A stretch of 64,000 nucleotides of DNA from an uncultured Muribaculaceae bacterium (GTDB taxonomy: Bacteria; Bacteroidota; Bacteroidia; Bacteroidales; Muribaculaceae). Shown here in pieces: positions 46,875 through 55,714 of the stretch. Under the pieces are notes generated by a model. That model was not told the DNA's origin. It did no database searches and worked only from the letters and a program-made list of their open reading frames with translations. The stretch's first letter is position 1, and each line of letters starts with the position of its first letter. The DNA is taken from NCBI GenBank assembly GCA_934675575.1, contig CAKUQQ010000005.1:147835-211834 (forward strand), written 5' to 3'. The translations under genes were made by a program, and so were the position numbers.

Positions 46875-48488
46875 TTACAACGGAATGTTACCATGCTTCT
46901 TGGCAGGATTTGTCAACTTCTTGGTTCTGCATTGCTCCAAAGCTCTGATTATACGGAAACGTGTGTTTCGCGGCTCAATCACATCATCGATATAGCCATA
47001 TTTTGCAGCTTGATAAGGAGAGCAGAAGAGCTTGTTGTATTCTTCCTCTTTCTCTTTAATGTATTCTTTGTAATCGGCCATGATTTGTTTTGCCTTTTCC
47101 TCATCGCCAGCCTCTTTGGCAGCAGCGGCATCGGTCTTTGCCTTCTTGGCATCTTTAGCATAAAGGATACCGGCAGCGCCAGAAGCTCCCATCACAGCAA
47201 TCTCTGATGAAGGCCAAGCGTAGTTCATATCGCCACGAAGCTGCTTGCAGCTCATCACAATGTGGCTACCACCATAGCTCTTGCGGATAGTGACAGTAAT
47301 TTTTGGCACTGTGGCCTCTCCATAAGCATAAAGGAGTTTAGCGCCGTTCAAAATCACAGCGTTGTACTCTTGTCCTGTGCCTGGCAAGAAACCAGGAACG
47401 TCAACTAATGTGACAATAGGTATGTTGAACGCATCGCAGAATCTGACAAAACGACCGCCTTTGCGTGAAGCGTTGCAGTCAAGCACTCCTGCCATATATT
47501 GCGGCTGATTGGCGACTATACCCACAGCCTCGCCATTGAAGCGAGCAAAACCCACAATGATGTTTTTGGCATAGTCTTTTTGCACTTCCAAAAATTCACC
47601 ATTATCAACAATGGCACCAATGATTTCATACATGTTATATGGGTCATTGGCGCTTTCTGGAATGATTTCATTCAAGGAGTCCTCCACACGGTCAACAGGG
47701 TCGTCGCAAGCCACGCGTGGTGCCGTTTCCATGTTGTTAGACGGCATGTAGCTCAGCAGCTGCTTAATTGTGGCAATTGCTTCTTCTTCAGTGTCGGCAG
47801 CGAAATGAGCAACGCCTGACTTTGAGGCATGCACCGTAGCACCACCGAGTTGCTCTTGCGTAACGTCTTCACCAGTCACGGTCTTCACCACCTTAGGACC
47901 TGTCAGGAACATGAACGATATGCCTTTTGCCATGATTGTGAAGTCGGTGAGGGCAGGAGAGTAAACTGCGCCACCGGCACATGGGCCAAGTATTGCAGAA
48001 ATTTGTGGCACAACACCACTTGCGTTGATGTTTCTTTGGAAAATCTCGGCATAACCCCCAAGTGCATTGATACCCTCTTGAATTCTGGCACCACCCGAAT
48101 CATTCAAGCCAATTACAGGAGCGCCATTCTTCATAGCCAAATCCATGACTTTGCAAATCTTTTGTGCCATAGTCTCTGACAGAGATCCACCATACACCGT
48201 GGAATCTTGGGCAAAAACATAAACCAAGCGACCTGCCACTGTTCCGTAGCCTGTCACCACACCATCGCCGGCAAACGATTTCTTGTCCATGCCAAAGTTG
48301 GTGCAACGATGACGCACGAACATGTCAAGTTCTTCAAAACTACCTTCGTCAAGAAGCATATTGATGCGCTCGCGTGCTGTGTATTTGCCTTTTGCGTGCT
48401 GTTTTTCAATTGCTTTTTCACCTCCGCCCAAACGAGCCTCAGCTCTAAGCGAAATCAATTCTTGAATTTTTTCAAGTTGTTTTCCCAT
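46875..48488 (-). CDS. mmdA: Methylmalonyl-CoA decarboxylase alpha subunit (carboxyltransferase)
   Basis: Moves the carboxyl group from methylmalonyl-CoA to the biotin carrier. 537 residues, the acyl-CoA carboxylase carboxyltransferase fold in two crotonase-like halves: RLGGGEKAIEKQHAKGKYTARERI start, DSGGARIQEGINALGGYAEIF, GPCAGGAVYSPALTDF, and in the second half VDVPGFLPGTGQE and GGSHIVMSCKQLRGD. It could also act in propionyl-CoA carboxylase, but linkage to mce, oadG, mmdC and oadB points to the Na+ pump decarboxylase. Starts 8 nt after mce stop. Confidence 0.95.
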   Translation of the reverse strand: MGKQLEKIQELISLRAEARLGGGEKAIEKQHAKGKYTARERINMLLDEGSFEELDMFVRHRCTNFGMDKKSFAGDGVVTGYGTVAGRLVYVFAQDSTVYGGSLSETMAQKICKVMDLAMKNGAPVIGLNDSGGARIQEGINALGGYAEIFQRNINASGVVPQISAILGPCAGGAVYSPALTDFTIMAKGISFMFLTGPKVVKTVTGEDVTQEQLGGATVHASKSGVAHFAADTEEEAIATIKQLLSYMPSNNMETAPRVACDDPVDRVEDSLNEIIPESANDPYNMYEIIGAIVDNGEFLEVQKDYAKNIIVGFARFNGEAVGIVANQPQYMAGVLDCNASRKGGRFVRFCDAFNIPIVTLVDVPGFLPGTGQEYNAVILNGAKLLYAYGEATVPKITVTIRKSYGGSHIVMSCKQLRGDMNYAWPSSEIAVMGASGAAGILYAKDAKKAKTDAAAAKEAGDEEKAKQIMADYKEYIKEKEEEYNKLFCSPYQAAKYGYIDDVIEPRNTRFRIIRALEQCRTKKLTNPAKKHGNIPL

Positions 48489-48496
48489 ATTGTAAT

Positions 48497-48916
48497 TTAT
48501 TTTTTAGGATCTTCACAAAGTTCAATTAATGCACCACAAGTGCTCTTCGGGTGCAAGAAACCGATGTTAAGGCCGTCAGCGCCTTTGCGTGGAGCCTTGT
48601 CAATCACTCGCTCACCCTTTTCCTGTATCTCATTCAGTGCTTCTGCCAAGCCGTCTTCCACGGCAAATGCAATGTGCTGAATGCCTCCATGTCCGCCATT
48701 CTTGGCAATGAACTTAGCAATGGCACTCTCGTCACTAGTAGCCTCAAGCAACTCGATTTTAGTCTCGCCAACCTTCAAAAATGCGGTTTTAACATGTTGG
48801 TCTTCCACCTCTTCTACCTTGTAACACTTAGTGTTCAACAATTTCTCATAGAATGGGATTGCTTGCTCCAAACTTGTAACGGCAATACCCACATGCTCAA
48901 TGTGTGAAATTTGCAT
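48497..48916 (-). CDS. mce: Methylmalonyl-CoA epimerase
   Basis: Interconverts (R)- and (S)-methylmalonyl-CoA. 139 residues, VOC fold with metal ligands in ISHIEHVGIAV (His), IELLEATSDES and GIQHIAFAVED (His, Glu). It is the first gene of the mce-mmdA-oadG-mmdC-oadB unit, connecting methylmalonyl-CoA mutase (not in window) with the decarboxylase, so that succinate-derived carbon ends as propionate. Confidence 0.97.
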   Translation of the reverse strand: MQISHIEHVGIAVTSLEQAIPFYEKLLNTKCYKVEEVEDQHVKTAFLKVGETKIELLEATSDESAIAKFIAKNGGHGGIQHIAFAVEDGLAEALNEIQEKGERVIDKAPRKGADGLNIGFLHPKSTCGALIELCEDPKK

Positions 48917-48967
48917 AATAAGTTTCGTTTAAAATATAGTTGTTTAATATCAGTCATTTGTTATATG

Positions 48968-48975
48968 CAAAGATA
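48968..48975 (-). promoter_or_regulatory. -7 box upstream of mce
   Basis: Minus-strand TATCTTTG, 52 nt before mce. TTG lies 17 nt upstream, slightly short of the usual spacing. Confidence 0.5.
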
Positions 48976-49204
48976 ATATTTTTTATTAATCACAAATAAA
49001 CTGATTATGTTATTCTTTGTATAAATGACTCACCAGATTGTCATTTCAAAAACAATGATTCGTGCCAATATTGTGCCATTGTGTCAGTAATCGGCAACTG
49101 CCATATCTGAGCTTTTGAAGTTTGGCACATCTTTTGTTTTATTCATCAGCGATTGCGCAAGCAATCAAAAACAAAAATTGATAATAAATAAAAAATTAAA
49201 TATT

Positions 49205-51133
49205 ATGAGCAAAATTATAGGTATTGACTTAGGAACCACCAATTCTTGCGTGGCTGTCCTTGAAGGAAAAAATCCAGTGGTAATCCCCAACAGTGAGGGT
49301 CGCAACACAACACCTTCAATAGTGGGTTTTGTGGAAAACGGCGAAAGAAAAGTCGGTGACCCAGCAAAGCGTCAGGCTATCACAAACCCAACCAACACGG
49401 TTTATTCAATTAAACGTTTCATGGGTGAGAGCTACGACCAGGTAACCAACGAGATTTCCCGTGTGCCTTATAAAGTGGTGAACAACGGCAACAATCAACC
49501 CCGTGTGGAGGTTGAGGGACGCCAATACACACCACAAGAGATTTCAGCAATGATTCTTCAAAAAATGAAGAAGACTGCTGAGGACTATCTCGGCCAAACG
49601 GTAAGCGAGGCTGTGATTACCGTTCCGGCTTATTTTAACGACGCACAGCGTAAAGCTACCAAGGAGGCTGGTGAAATCGCCGGTTTGAATGTTCGACGTA
49701 TCGTCAACGAGCCTACCGCTGCAGCATTGGCCTATGGACTTGACAAAGGTACAGATGACAAAAACATTGCTGTGTTTGACCTTGGTGGCGGTACATTCGA
49801 TATTTCAATCTTGAACTTGGGTGACGGTGTATTTGAAGTTAAATCAACTAACGGTGACACACACCTTGGTGGTGATGACTTCGACCAACGTATCATCAAC
49901 TGGCTTGCCGATGAGTTCCAGAACGAAGAGGGCGTTGACCTCAGAAAGGATCCTATGGCACTGCAACGCTTGAAAGAGGCTGCTGAAAAAGCCAAGATTG
50001 AGTTGTCAAGCTCCATGAGCACCGAAATCAACTTGCCATACATCATGCCAGTGAACGGTGTGCCAAAGCATTTGGTTAAGACTTTGACAAGAGCTAAGTT
50101 CGAGCAATTGTGCGACGATTTGATCCAACGCACCATTGAGCCTTGCAAGAAGGCACTTGCCGATGCCAACTTGTCAACAAGCGACATCAACGATGTGATT
50201 TTGGTTGGAGGTTCAACCCGAATCCCTGCCGTTCAAAAGATTGTTCAAGACTTCTTTGGCAAAGCTCCATCAAAGGGCGTTAACCCTGATGAAGTGGTCG
50301 CTGTTGGAGCCGCAATTCAAGGCGGTGTGCTGAGTGGCGATGTTAAAGATGTGCTTCTGCTTGATGTGGTTCCATTGTCTGTAGGTATCGAAACACTTGG
50401 TGGTGTGATGACAAAGCTTATTGATGCCAACACAACAATCCCTACGAGAAAGAGTCAAGTGTTCTCTACTGCAGTTGATAACCAGCCAGAAGTTGAGATT
50501 CACGTGCTGCAAGGTGAGAGACCTCTTGCCAAGGACGATAAGACTCTGGGCAAGTTCCACTTAGACGGAATTACGCCAGCTCCTCGTGGCGTGCCACAAA
50601 TCGAAGTGACATTCGAGGTTGATGCAAACGGCATTATGAATGTGTCAGCCAAAGATAAGGCTACTGGTAAGGAGCAAAGCATCAGAATTGAGGCTTCAAG
50701 TGGCTTAAGCGACGCTGAAATCCAACGCATGAAGGACGAAGCTGCTGCCAACGCTGCTGCCGATGAGAAAGAAAAGGAGCGCATCGACAAAATCAATCAA
50801 GCAGATGCAATGATTTTCCAAACAGAAAAGAGCCTCAAAGAGCTTGGTGACAAATTGCCAGCTGACAAGAAAGCGCAAATCGAATCTGCTCTCAATGAGT
50901 TGAAAGATGCTCACAAGAAGCAAGACATTGCTGCTATCGATGCTGCAACTGCCAAGTTGAACGAAGTGTTCCATGCTGCATCTCAAGACATGTATAACAA
51001 TGCAGGTGCTGGTCAGCAACAAAATGCACAACAGGGTGGCTACCAGAACTCAGGTGCAAATGACAACGCCAACACAAACAACGGAGGCGGAACAGACAAC
51101 GCCGAAGACGTTGACTACGAAGAAGTGAAGTAA
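49205..51133 (+). CDS. dnaK: Chaperone DnaK (Hsp70)
   Basis: ATP-driven Hsp70 chaperone. 642 residues from the ATG at 49205 ([18 protein letters not shown]), which begins right at the conserved ATPase motif; a reading frame open to 49115 adds a non-homologous stretch and is rejected. NBD motifs [14 protein letters not shown] and [11 protein letters not shown], the substrate-binding domain around [12 protein letters not shown], a helical lid, and a Gln/Asn/Gly-rich tail ending in the conserved DVDYEEVK. Neither grpE nor dnaJ is adjacent. No CIRCE repeat is seen in the 288-nt upstream gap, and no TAnnTTTG box is found there, so a heat-shock sigma promoter is possible. Confidence 0.98.
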   Translation: MSKIIGIDLGTTNSCVAVLEGKNPVVIPNSEGRNTTPSIVGFVENGERKVGDPAKRQAITNPTNTVYSIKRFMGESYDQVTNEISRVPYKVVNNGNNQPRVEVEGRQYTPQEISAMILQKMKKTAEDYLGQTVSEAVITVPAYFNDAQRKATKEAGEIAGLNVRRIVNEPTAAALAYGLDKGTDDKNIAVFDLGGGTFDISILNLGDGVFEVKSTNGDTHLGGDDFDQRIINWLADEFQNEEGVDLRKDPMALQRLKEAAEKAKIELSSSMSTEINLPYIMPVNGVPKHLVKTLTRAKFEQLCDDLIQRTIEPCKKALADANLSTSDINDVILVGGSTRIPAVQKIVQDFFGKAPSKGVNPDEVVAVGAAIQGGVLSGDVKDVLLLDVVPLSVGIETLGGVMTKLIDANTTIPTRKSQVFSTAVDNQPEVEIHVLQGERPLAKDDKTLGKFHLDGITPAPRGVPQIEVTFEVDANGIMNVSAKDKATGKEQSIRIEASSGLSDAEIQRMKDEAAANAAADEKEKERIDKINQADAMIFQTEKSLKELGDKLPADKKAQIESALNELKDAHKKQDIAAIDAATAKLNEVFHAASQDMYNNAGAGQQQNAQQGGYQNSGANDNANTNNGGGTDNAEDVDYEEVK

Positions 51134-51158
51134 AGTAAACTCTGAATAAATAAAAAAG

Positions 51159-51195
51159 GACGTATCGCAACAAAATTGCGATGCGTCTTTTTTTT
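51159..51195 (+). terminator. Intrinsic terminator after dnaK
   Basis: 12-bp stem GACGTATCGCAA/TTGCGATGCGTC (one G-U pair), 5-nt loop, run of eight T. 25 nt after the dnaK stop. Confidence 0.94.
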
Positions 51196-51313
51196 GTTCC
51201 TCATTGAAACTATCTTGTGCTAGATAGCATACCGAAACGCATGCACTCCCGCAAGGGTAAGCTATTGCTAAATTTCTGCAGTAAGGCTATTGGTCTTATT
51301 TATGAGACTGCAT

Positions 51314-51353
51314 AAAAACAAAAAACGCTGGAAAAATCCAGCGTTTTTTTTTT
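51314..51353. terminator. Bidirectional terminator downstream of rpsP
   Basis: Stem AACGCTGG/CCAGCGTT (51324-51331 with 51338-51345), A-run on the left, T-run on the right. It ends rpsP on the minus strand; the plus-strand side is a backstop for dnaK read-through. The 118 nt between the two terminators hold nothing I can identify. Confidence 0.85.
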
Positions 51354-51376
51354 AATTTTCCGTATAAGAAACTTGA

Positions 51377-51967
51377 TTAAGCCTCTGCAGGTGCTTCAGC
51401 AGCAGGAGCGGCATCTTCAGCAGGAGTTTCCTCTGCTTTTGCTGCAGCTTCAGCCTCTTGAGCAGCTTTGGCAGCTTCAGCTTCGGCGGCAGCCTTAGCA
51501 GCTGCAATCTCAGCTTTCTTCTTTGCCACAGCATCAGCCTTAGCCTCATTTTTCTTAGCTTCTTCTTCCAGACGTTTCTTTGTGTCGGCTTGCTTAGCGT
51601 CAGCTTCTTTGTTCTTGATAGCATCAAGTTTAGCTGTCTTTTCAGCTTTCCAAGCATCGAAACGTTTTTGAGCCTCTTCTTCAGAGAATGCGCCTTTCTT
51701 AACACCACCTTGCAAGTGCTTCATGAGCATCACACCTTCACGAGAAAGAATGTTGCGAACAGTGTCAGTTGGAATTGCGCCTACGTTCACCCAATAAAGA
51801 GCTCTCTCGAAATTTAAACTTATTGTAGCAGGATTAGTATTAGGGTTATAAGAACCAATCCTTTCAATAAATCTACCATCTCGTGGTGCCCTGCTATCGG
51901 CGATAACAATAGGATAGAACGCATAGTTCTTGTGACCATGACGTTGTAATCTAATTTTTGTTGCCAT
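51377..51967 (-). CDS. rpsP: 30S ribosomal protein bS16 with long C-terminal tail
   Basis: Small-subunit protein bS16. The first 85 residues are the canonical domain ([56 protein letters not shown]). Residues about 100-196 are an extra tail: Lys/Glu/Ala-rich, coiled-coil-like, ending in an Ala/Pro/Glu-rich low-complexity segment. Typical bS16 has 80-90 residues, so the tail doubles it. Transcribed alone between the tRNA-Gln terminator and its own. The rimM/trmD genes common beside rpsP in other phyla are absent. Confidence 0.96.
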   Translation of the reverse strand: MATKIRLQRHGHKNYAFYPIVIADSRAPRDGRFIERIGSYNPNTNPATISLNFERALYWVNVGAIPTDTVRNILSREGVMLMKHLQGGVKKGAFSEEEAQKRFDAWKAEKTAKLDAIKNKEADAKQADTKKRLEEEAKKNEAKADAVAKKKAEIAAAKAAAEAEAAKAAQEAEAAAKAEETPAEDAAPAAEAPAEA

Positions 51968-51993
51968 TTTAATTAATAGTTTAAATTTTAAAT

Positions 51994-52022
51994 AAAAAAA
52001 GTGACCACAAATGGGTCACTTT
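51994..52022 (-). terminator. Intrinsic terminator of tRNA-Gln
   Basis: 9-bp stem AAAGTGACC/GGTCACTTT with a 7-nt loop, running on the minus strand into TTTTTTTA. Two nt after the tRNA 3' end. Confidence 0.85.
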
Positions 52023-52024
52023 TG

Positions 52025-52095
52025 TTGTCCTGGAAGGACTCGAACCCTCGCAAGCGGAACCAGAATCCGATGTGCTACCATTACACCACAGGACA
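52025..52095 (-). tRNA. tRNA-Gln (anticodon CUG)
   Basis: 71-nt cloverleaf: acceptor TGTCCTG/CAGGACA, D-arm GTGT..GCAC with loop AATGGTA, anticodon loop TTCTGGT giving anticodon CTG, T-arm GAGGG-TTCGAGT-CCTTC with one G-U pair. Discriminator A73; CCA is not encoded. Anticodon stem has a terminal mismatch at 27-43. It reads CAG codons. Own promoter (52112-52141) and terminator. Confidence 0.94.
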
Positions 52096-52111
52096 ATTCT
52101 GAATTGCGATG

Positions 52112-52141
52112 CAAAGTTAGGCATTATTTTTTAACTGGCAA
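52112..52141 (-). promoter_or_regulatory. Promoter of tRNA-Gln
   Basis: Minus strand TTG (52141-52139), 19-nt spacer, TAACTTTG (52119-52112). Full consensus, 16 nt before the mature tRNA 5' end. Confidence 0.75.
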
Positions 52142-52422
52142 GCATTGGCACAACTTTTTTGAAGCCTTGTTTGAAAAAAAACAACAATCAACAAAGTGCA
52201 TTGCAATGGTGTTATGCGTAAAACGCAGCTATTCCGCTTTTAGTTTTATTAACCTTTTTGCATGCAGTGTTGGCATTATTGTTGTTTTTAATGGAAAAAG
52301 AAACATTTAGATGGTGTGCTCATGCACAATATCTGTAAAATAATGTATAACTTTATCAAGAATTTAAACTTTCGATAAGTTCGATAGTCAAAAAGCAAGA
52401 AATTATTAAAACATACGATATT
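52142..52422. other. Intergenic region upstream of the Trp/Tyr-rich protein gene
   Basis: Together with the tRNA promoter this makes a 327-nt gap. I find no ORF with coding character, no RNA fold I can defend and no TAnnTTTG box. A TCGA-taagt-TCGA partial repeat near 52374-52386 precedes the next gene by about 40 nt; significance unclear. Confidence 0.4.
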
Positions 52423-53745
52423 ATGAGATTTGGAGTATTAACATTGTTAGGTGTTTTCGCAATGAGCAGCGGGTTTATGACATCGGCACAAGACTACGAC
52501 GACATATACTACAACTCTACGAAAACTCAACCAAAAGTTGAGACCAAGGTTTCAAAGCAAAATGTCAAGAGGGTGGTGAACAGCAACAGCCAATCACTGC
52601 CACAATATCGCGTGAACAACGATGAGAACTACATCAACGGACGCGATGTTGACGAATACAACCGCCGCGGTGCAAAATACGAGCAGGAGATGCGTAATTT
52701 GTCTGATTCCGACTCTATTTATAATGCCGACAGCGATGTGTTTGCCAATACAGAAAAAATCGAGAAATTTCACAACCCGAACATTGTCATCAGGTCAAAC
52801 GACCCAGATTTGATTGAGTTATACTACGATAGTACACCCACAGTGAATTTGGTGATTGGCTCCAATTGGGGACCAAGCATAGGCTGGGGTTACGCTGGTT
52901 GGTACGACCCATGGTATAGCTGGTATGACCCATGGTACAGTTGGTACACGCCATGGTACAGCTCTTGGTATGGCCCACGCTGGTATGCAGGTTGGAGCTG
53001 GGGCTGGGGTGGTTTCTACGACCCTTGGTTCGGTTTCGGTTGGCATGGCCATGGCTGGGGAGGCCCAGGTTGGGGTGGTCCTGGCGGTTGGGACTATGGT
53101 TGGAATTATGGCCATGGTGGCTGGGGCGCTGGTGGCCGTAACATAGGCGGACGCCGCCCAATGGGCTACGCCAGCAACTATAACGCAAACCGTGCCAACA
53201 TGAGCAACGGCATAGCCAGCAGCAACCGTCGTCCATTGTCAAGTGTAAGCGGCAACAACATGGGTTCTGCAATCGCCAACGGAAGTAATGTGAACAACGT
53301 CAGAATGACTGGTCACCGTGGAATTTCCACGGCCAATCAAAATGGATTTGGAGGCAGTATGTCGGCCGGCCGTGGCAGCAACGTGTATCAAGGAGGCAAC
53401 AATCGCTCTGCAAGGGCAATTGGAAACATGGGACGTCGTCCATCATCTATCGCAAACAGCGTGAACCGCAATCAAGTGTTCAACAGCAGTGCCAACGACA
53501 GCCGCACAAGCAACAACGTTTACAACAACTCACGAAGCACAACATCGCGCATATTTGAATCGAGAAGCTACAACGACAACAACACACAAAGTCGCACCTA
53601 CAACACACCAAGCCGCAGCAGCTCATCATCAAACTGGGGTGGCGGACGTAGCAGCGGAGGTTTCTCTGGTGGCGGCTTCTCTGGTGGCGGTTTCTCCGGA
53701 GGTGGAGGCGGTGGCTTCTCTGGTGGAGGCGGTCATCGTCGCTAA
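52423..53745 (+). CDS. Exported Trp/Tyr/Gly-rich low-complexity protein
   Basis: 440 residues, exported (signal peptide to about residue 22, TSA|QDY). Residues 23-140 are a Asp/Asn-rich, probably folded segment. Residues about 150-225 are extremely aromatic: three 7-residue WYDPWYS-type repeats, then Gly/Trp/His-rich sequence. Residues 225-390 are Asn/Ser/Arg-rich and look disordered; the last 40 residues are Ser/Gly/Phe repeats (SGGGF) ending GGHRR. No enzyme motif. It may be an adhesive or self-assembling surface or periplasmic protein. It sits 131 nt upstream of a FadL-like porin gene, possibly in one transcript. Confidence 0.85.
   Translation: MRFGVLTLLGVFAMSSGFMTSAQDYDDIYYNSTKTQPKVETKVSKQNVKRVVNSNSQSLPQYRVNNDENYINGRDVDEYNRRGAKYEQEMRNLSDSDSIYNADSDVFANTEKIEKFHNPNIVIRSNDPDLIELYYDSTPTVNLVIGSNWGPSIGWGYAGWYDPWYSWYDPWYSWYTPWYSSWYGPRWYAGWSWGWGGFYDPWFGFGWHGHGWGGPGWGGPGGWDYGWNYGHGGWGAGGRNIGGRRPMGYASNYNANRANMSNGIASSNRRPLSSVSGNNMGSAIANGSNVNNVRMTGHRGISTANQNGFGGSMSAGRGSNVYQGGNNRSARAIGNMGRRPSSIANSVNRNQVFNSSANDSRTSNNVYNNSRSTTSRIFESRSYNDNNTQSRTYNTPSRSSSSSNWGGGRSSGGFSGGGFSGGGFSGGGGGGFSGGGGHRR
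52900..52962 (+). repeat. Three tandem 21-bp repeats encoding W-Y-x-P-W-Y-S
   Basis: Units at 52900-52920, 52921-52941 and 52942-52962, each TGGTAYrmsSCCATGGTAYAGY-like, in frame. They encode WYDPWYS, WYDPWYS and WYTPWYS. The near-identity at DNA level suggests recent tandem duplication and possible length variation between strains. Confidence 0.85.
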
Positions 53746-53768
53746 AACCAAGGCCAGCCAGCTTGATG

Positions 53769-53804
53769 CACAGAAACAAGGGCTTTAAGGCCCTTGTTTC
53801 TGTG
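53769..53804 (+). terminator. Strong hairpin between the Trp/Tyr-rich gene and the FadL-like gene
   Basis: Perfect 15-bp stem CACAGAAACAAGGGC with its complement, 6-nt loop. No U-run follows on the plus strand, so it may be a rho-type or partial terminator, an RNase-stabilising 3' end, or simply separate the two genes. Confidence 0.55.
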
Positions 53805-53876
53805 GCATAAGTAGCCAGAATAAGAAACGACATTTACACAACAACTCTAATTTGATTACTACTACATTTTATTATT

Positions 53877-55481
53877 ATGAATAAGAAAATTTTCGGATTG
53901 ATGATACTGGCAATGCCACTTATGGCTAATGCCCAAGCCGCTTTCGACGCACTACAACTATCACAACAGGATTTGAACGGAACAGCTCGCTCTATGTCGA
54001 TGGCAGGGGCTTTTGGTGCATTGGGCGGTGACTTGTCAACTCTTGGCCAGAACCCTGCCGGCATAGGCGTGTACCGTAGTTCCGACACCGGTATCACAAT
54101 GAGCCTTAATTTCAATTCATCAAAGAGCGACAGCAAAAATTCCATAAACCAAACAGAATTCAATGTGCCTAACTTTGGCTATGTGGGTGCTATGCGACTC
54201 AACTCCGACGTTATGCCAAACCTCAACTGGGGTGTCACATTCAGCCGCGCCAACTCATTTAAACGACGCTACACTGGCACAATGAACAACATAGGCAACT
54301 CCGTGACCAATTACATTGCAGGCGTAACCAACTCTGGTAACTGGAACAAAAACGATTTAGCTTTCACCGATGTGTTCAACCCTTATGAAAGCAAGGGACC
54401 AAGCGGAAGCTACGCGCCATGGGCAAGCATCTTGGCATACGATGCCTATCTTATTAACCCGCAAAGCGACGGTACAAACTTCCAAGGTCTGTTTGCCAAC
54501 GGAACTTCTGGTTTTGGCGAGTATGAGGTGAGTGAAACCGGCCATATCGACGAGTACAACTTCAGCCTCGGTGGTAATCTTGCAAACGTGCTATATTGGG
54601 GCATTGGTGTGGGCATAAACGATTTGGACTACAGAAGCTACACCTACTATGGCGAGTCTCTTCAAAACGCACTGGTCAACGATAATTCTGCCGACATAGG
54701 CGCACTGGTCAATGGTGCCGCTGACTTTGGTTTCCAGAACTACCTCAGCACCACCGGCACTGGCTATAACTTCAAGATGGGTTTCATCTTAAAGCCTGTA
54801 AACGAACTTCGCATAGGTTTTGCGTTCCACACGCCAACATATTACGAGCTCAAAGATGCCTACTACGCCAACGCAAGTTTCCAAATGGCTGGCAACGGCT
54901 TCAACTACAATGGCGACAAAGAGACCAACAGCGGCGACACACGATATGACATCAACACTCCGTGGCACTTCATTGGTAGCGTTGCCGGTGTGATTGGACA
55001 ACAAGGCATACTGAGCCTTGACTACGAATATGTGGGCACCGAGACAATGCGTATTCTCGACATGGACGGCAACGAGTACCTCGACGCCACAAACGAAATC
55101 AAGAGCTATTTTAAGCCAACCCACATTGTGAGAATCGGTGGAGAATATAGACTCGACCAAAACTGGAGCGTGAGAGCTGGCTATGCCTACAAGACCTCTC
55201 CTGTGAAAGATGAGGTTAAAAACAATGAAACTGGCATAATAACAGCTTCAACAAGTCCTGCTTATCAGTTTGACAAAAACACGCAGTATGTGACGCTTGG
55301 TTTTGGCTATCATTACAAATCCATATATCTCGATTTAGCCTACATTCACAAGGCACGCAAGAGCGAGTTTCACGCTTTTTCGCCGGCAACTTACGGCAAC
55401 GGTGGCTACTACGCCGGCAACATAGGCACAATCACCGACAACCAAAACCGCATTGCATGCACATTTGGCATAAGATTCTAA
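53877..55481 (+). CDS. OmpP1/FadL/TodX-like outer-membrane transport protein
   Basis: 534 residues with a signal peptide (ANA|QAAFDA, about residue 20). The FadL hatch region is recognisable at the start of the mature protein: QDLNGTARSMSMAGAFGALGGDLSTLGQNPAGIGVYRSSD. The rest is a long beta barrel of alternating strands ending in CTFGIRF with C-terminal Phe. FadL-like proteins take up hydrophobic compounds through the outer membrane; in Bacteroidota the substrate is mostly unknown. Somewhat longer than E. coli FadL (about 450). The start is the ATG at 53877, 131 nt after the preceding gene. Confidence 0.92.
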   Translation: MNKKIFGLMILAMPLMANAQAAFDALQLSQQDLNGTARSMSMAGAFGALGGDLSTLGQNPAGIGVYRSSDTGITMSLNFNSSKSDSKNSINQTEFNVPNFGYVGAMRLNSDVMPNLNWGVTFSRANSFKRRYTGTMNNIGNSVTNYIAGVTNSGNWNKNDLAFTDVFNPYESKGPSGSYAPWASILAYDAYLINPQSDGTNFQGLFANGTSGFGEYEVSETGHIDEYNFSLGGNLANVLYWGIGVGINDLDYRSYTYYGESLQNALVNDNSADIGALVNGAADFGFQNYLSTTGTGYNFKMGFILKPVNELRIGFAFHTPTYYELKDAYYANASFQMAGNGFNYNGDKETNSGDTRYDINTPWHFIGSVAGVIGQQGILSLDYEYVGTETMRILDMDGNEYLDATNEIKSYFKPTHIVRIGGEYRLDQNWSVRAGYAYKTSPVKDEVKNNETGIITASTSPAYQFDKNTQYVTLGFGYHYKSIYLDLAYIHKARKSEFHAFSPATYGNGGYYAGNIGTITDNQNRIACTFGIRF

Positions 55482-55515
55482 TAGGATAGTTAACCTATCA
55501 TTATATATTAAAATA

Positions 55516-55554
55516 AGAAATGGCAACCGGAGTTAAAATCCGATTGCCATTTCT
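55516..55554 (+). terminator. Hairpin terminator after the FadL-like gene
   Basis: Stem AGAAATGGCAA(ccgg) with (ccga)TTGCCATTTCT, one mismatch, 9-nt loop. T-run is short. The ATG at 55520, the first of the helicase reading frame, lies inside this stem, which argues against its use. Confidence 0.6.
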
Positions 55555-55591
55555 GCATAATATAGCCAGTTGCACGGTATGGACATTTTCC

Positions 55592-55611
55592 TGCAAATTG
55601 ACCAATTTGCA
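55592..55611. repeat. 20-nt palindrome upstream of the Pif1-like helicase
   Basis: TGCAAATTG-ac-CAATTTGCA: 9-bp perfect arms with a 2-nt centre, 104 nt before the helicase ATG. The near-perfect dyad has the shape of a dimeric regulator operator rather than a terminator, as no U-run follows. Confidence 0.6.
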
Positions 55612-55714
55612 CAACAAACAAAATAGGTCTTTCGACAGTTTTTTATTAAATTTGAACTCTAAAAAGAATAAATTTCACACAACCAACAAGCGGCATAATG
55701 CCCACAGACAGCCA

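Noticed and set aside
46853-46894. Upstream start of the OadG-like gene overlapping mmdA
   Set aside because: The ATG at 46852 gives a proper signal peptide directly at the N-terminus.
49115-49204. Upstream start of dnaK at 49115
   Set aside because: The added 30 residues are not part of Hsp70; [12 protein letters not shown] at 49205 is the standard start.
55520-55714. Upstream start of the Pif1-like gene at 55520
   Set aside because: That ATG lies in the terminator hairpin of the preceding gene and the added 65 residues show no homology or signal.
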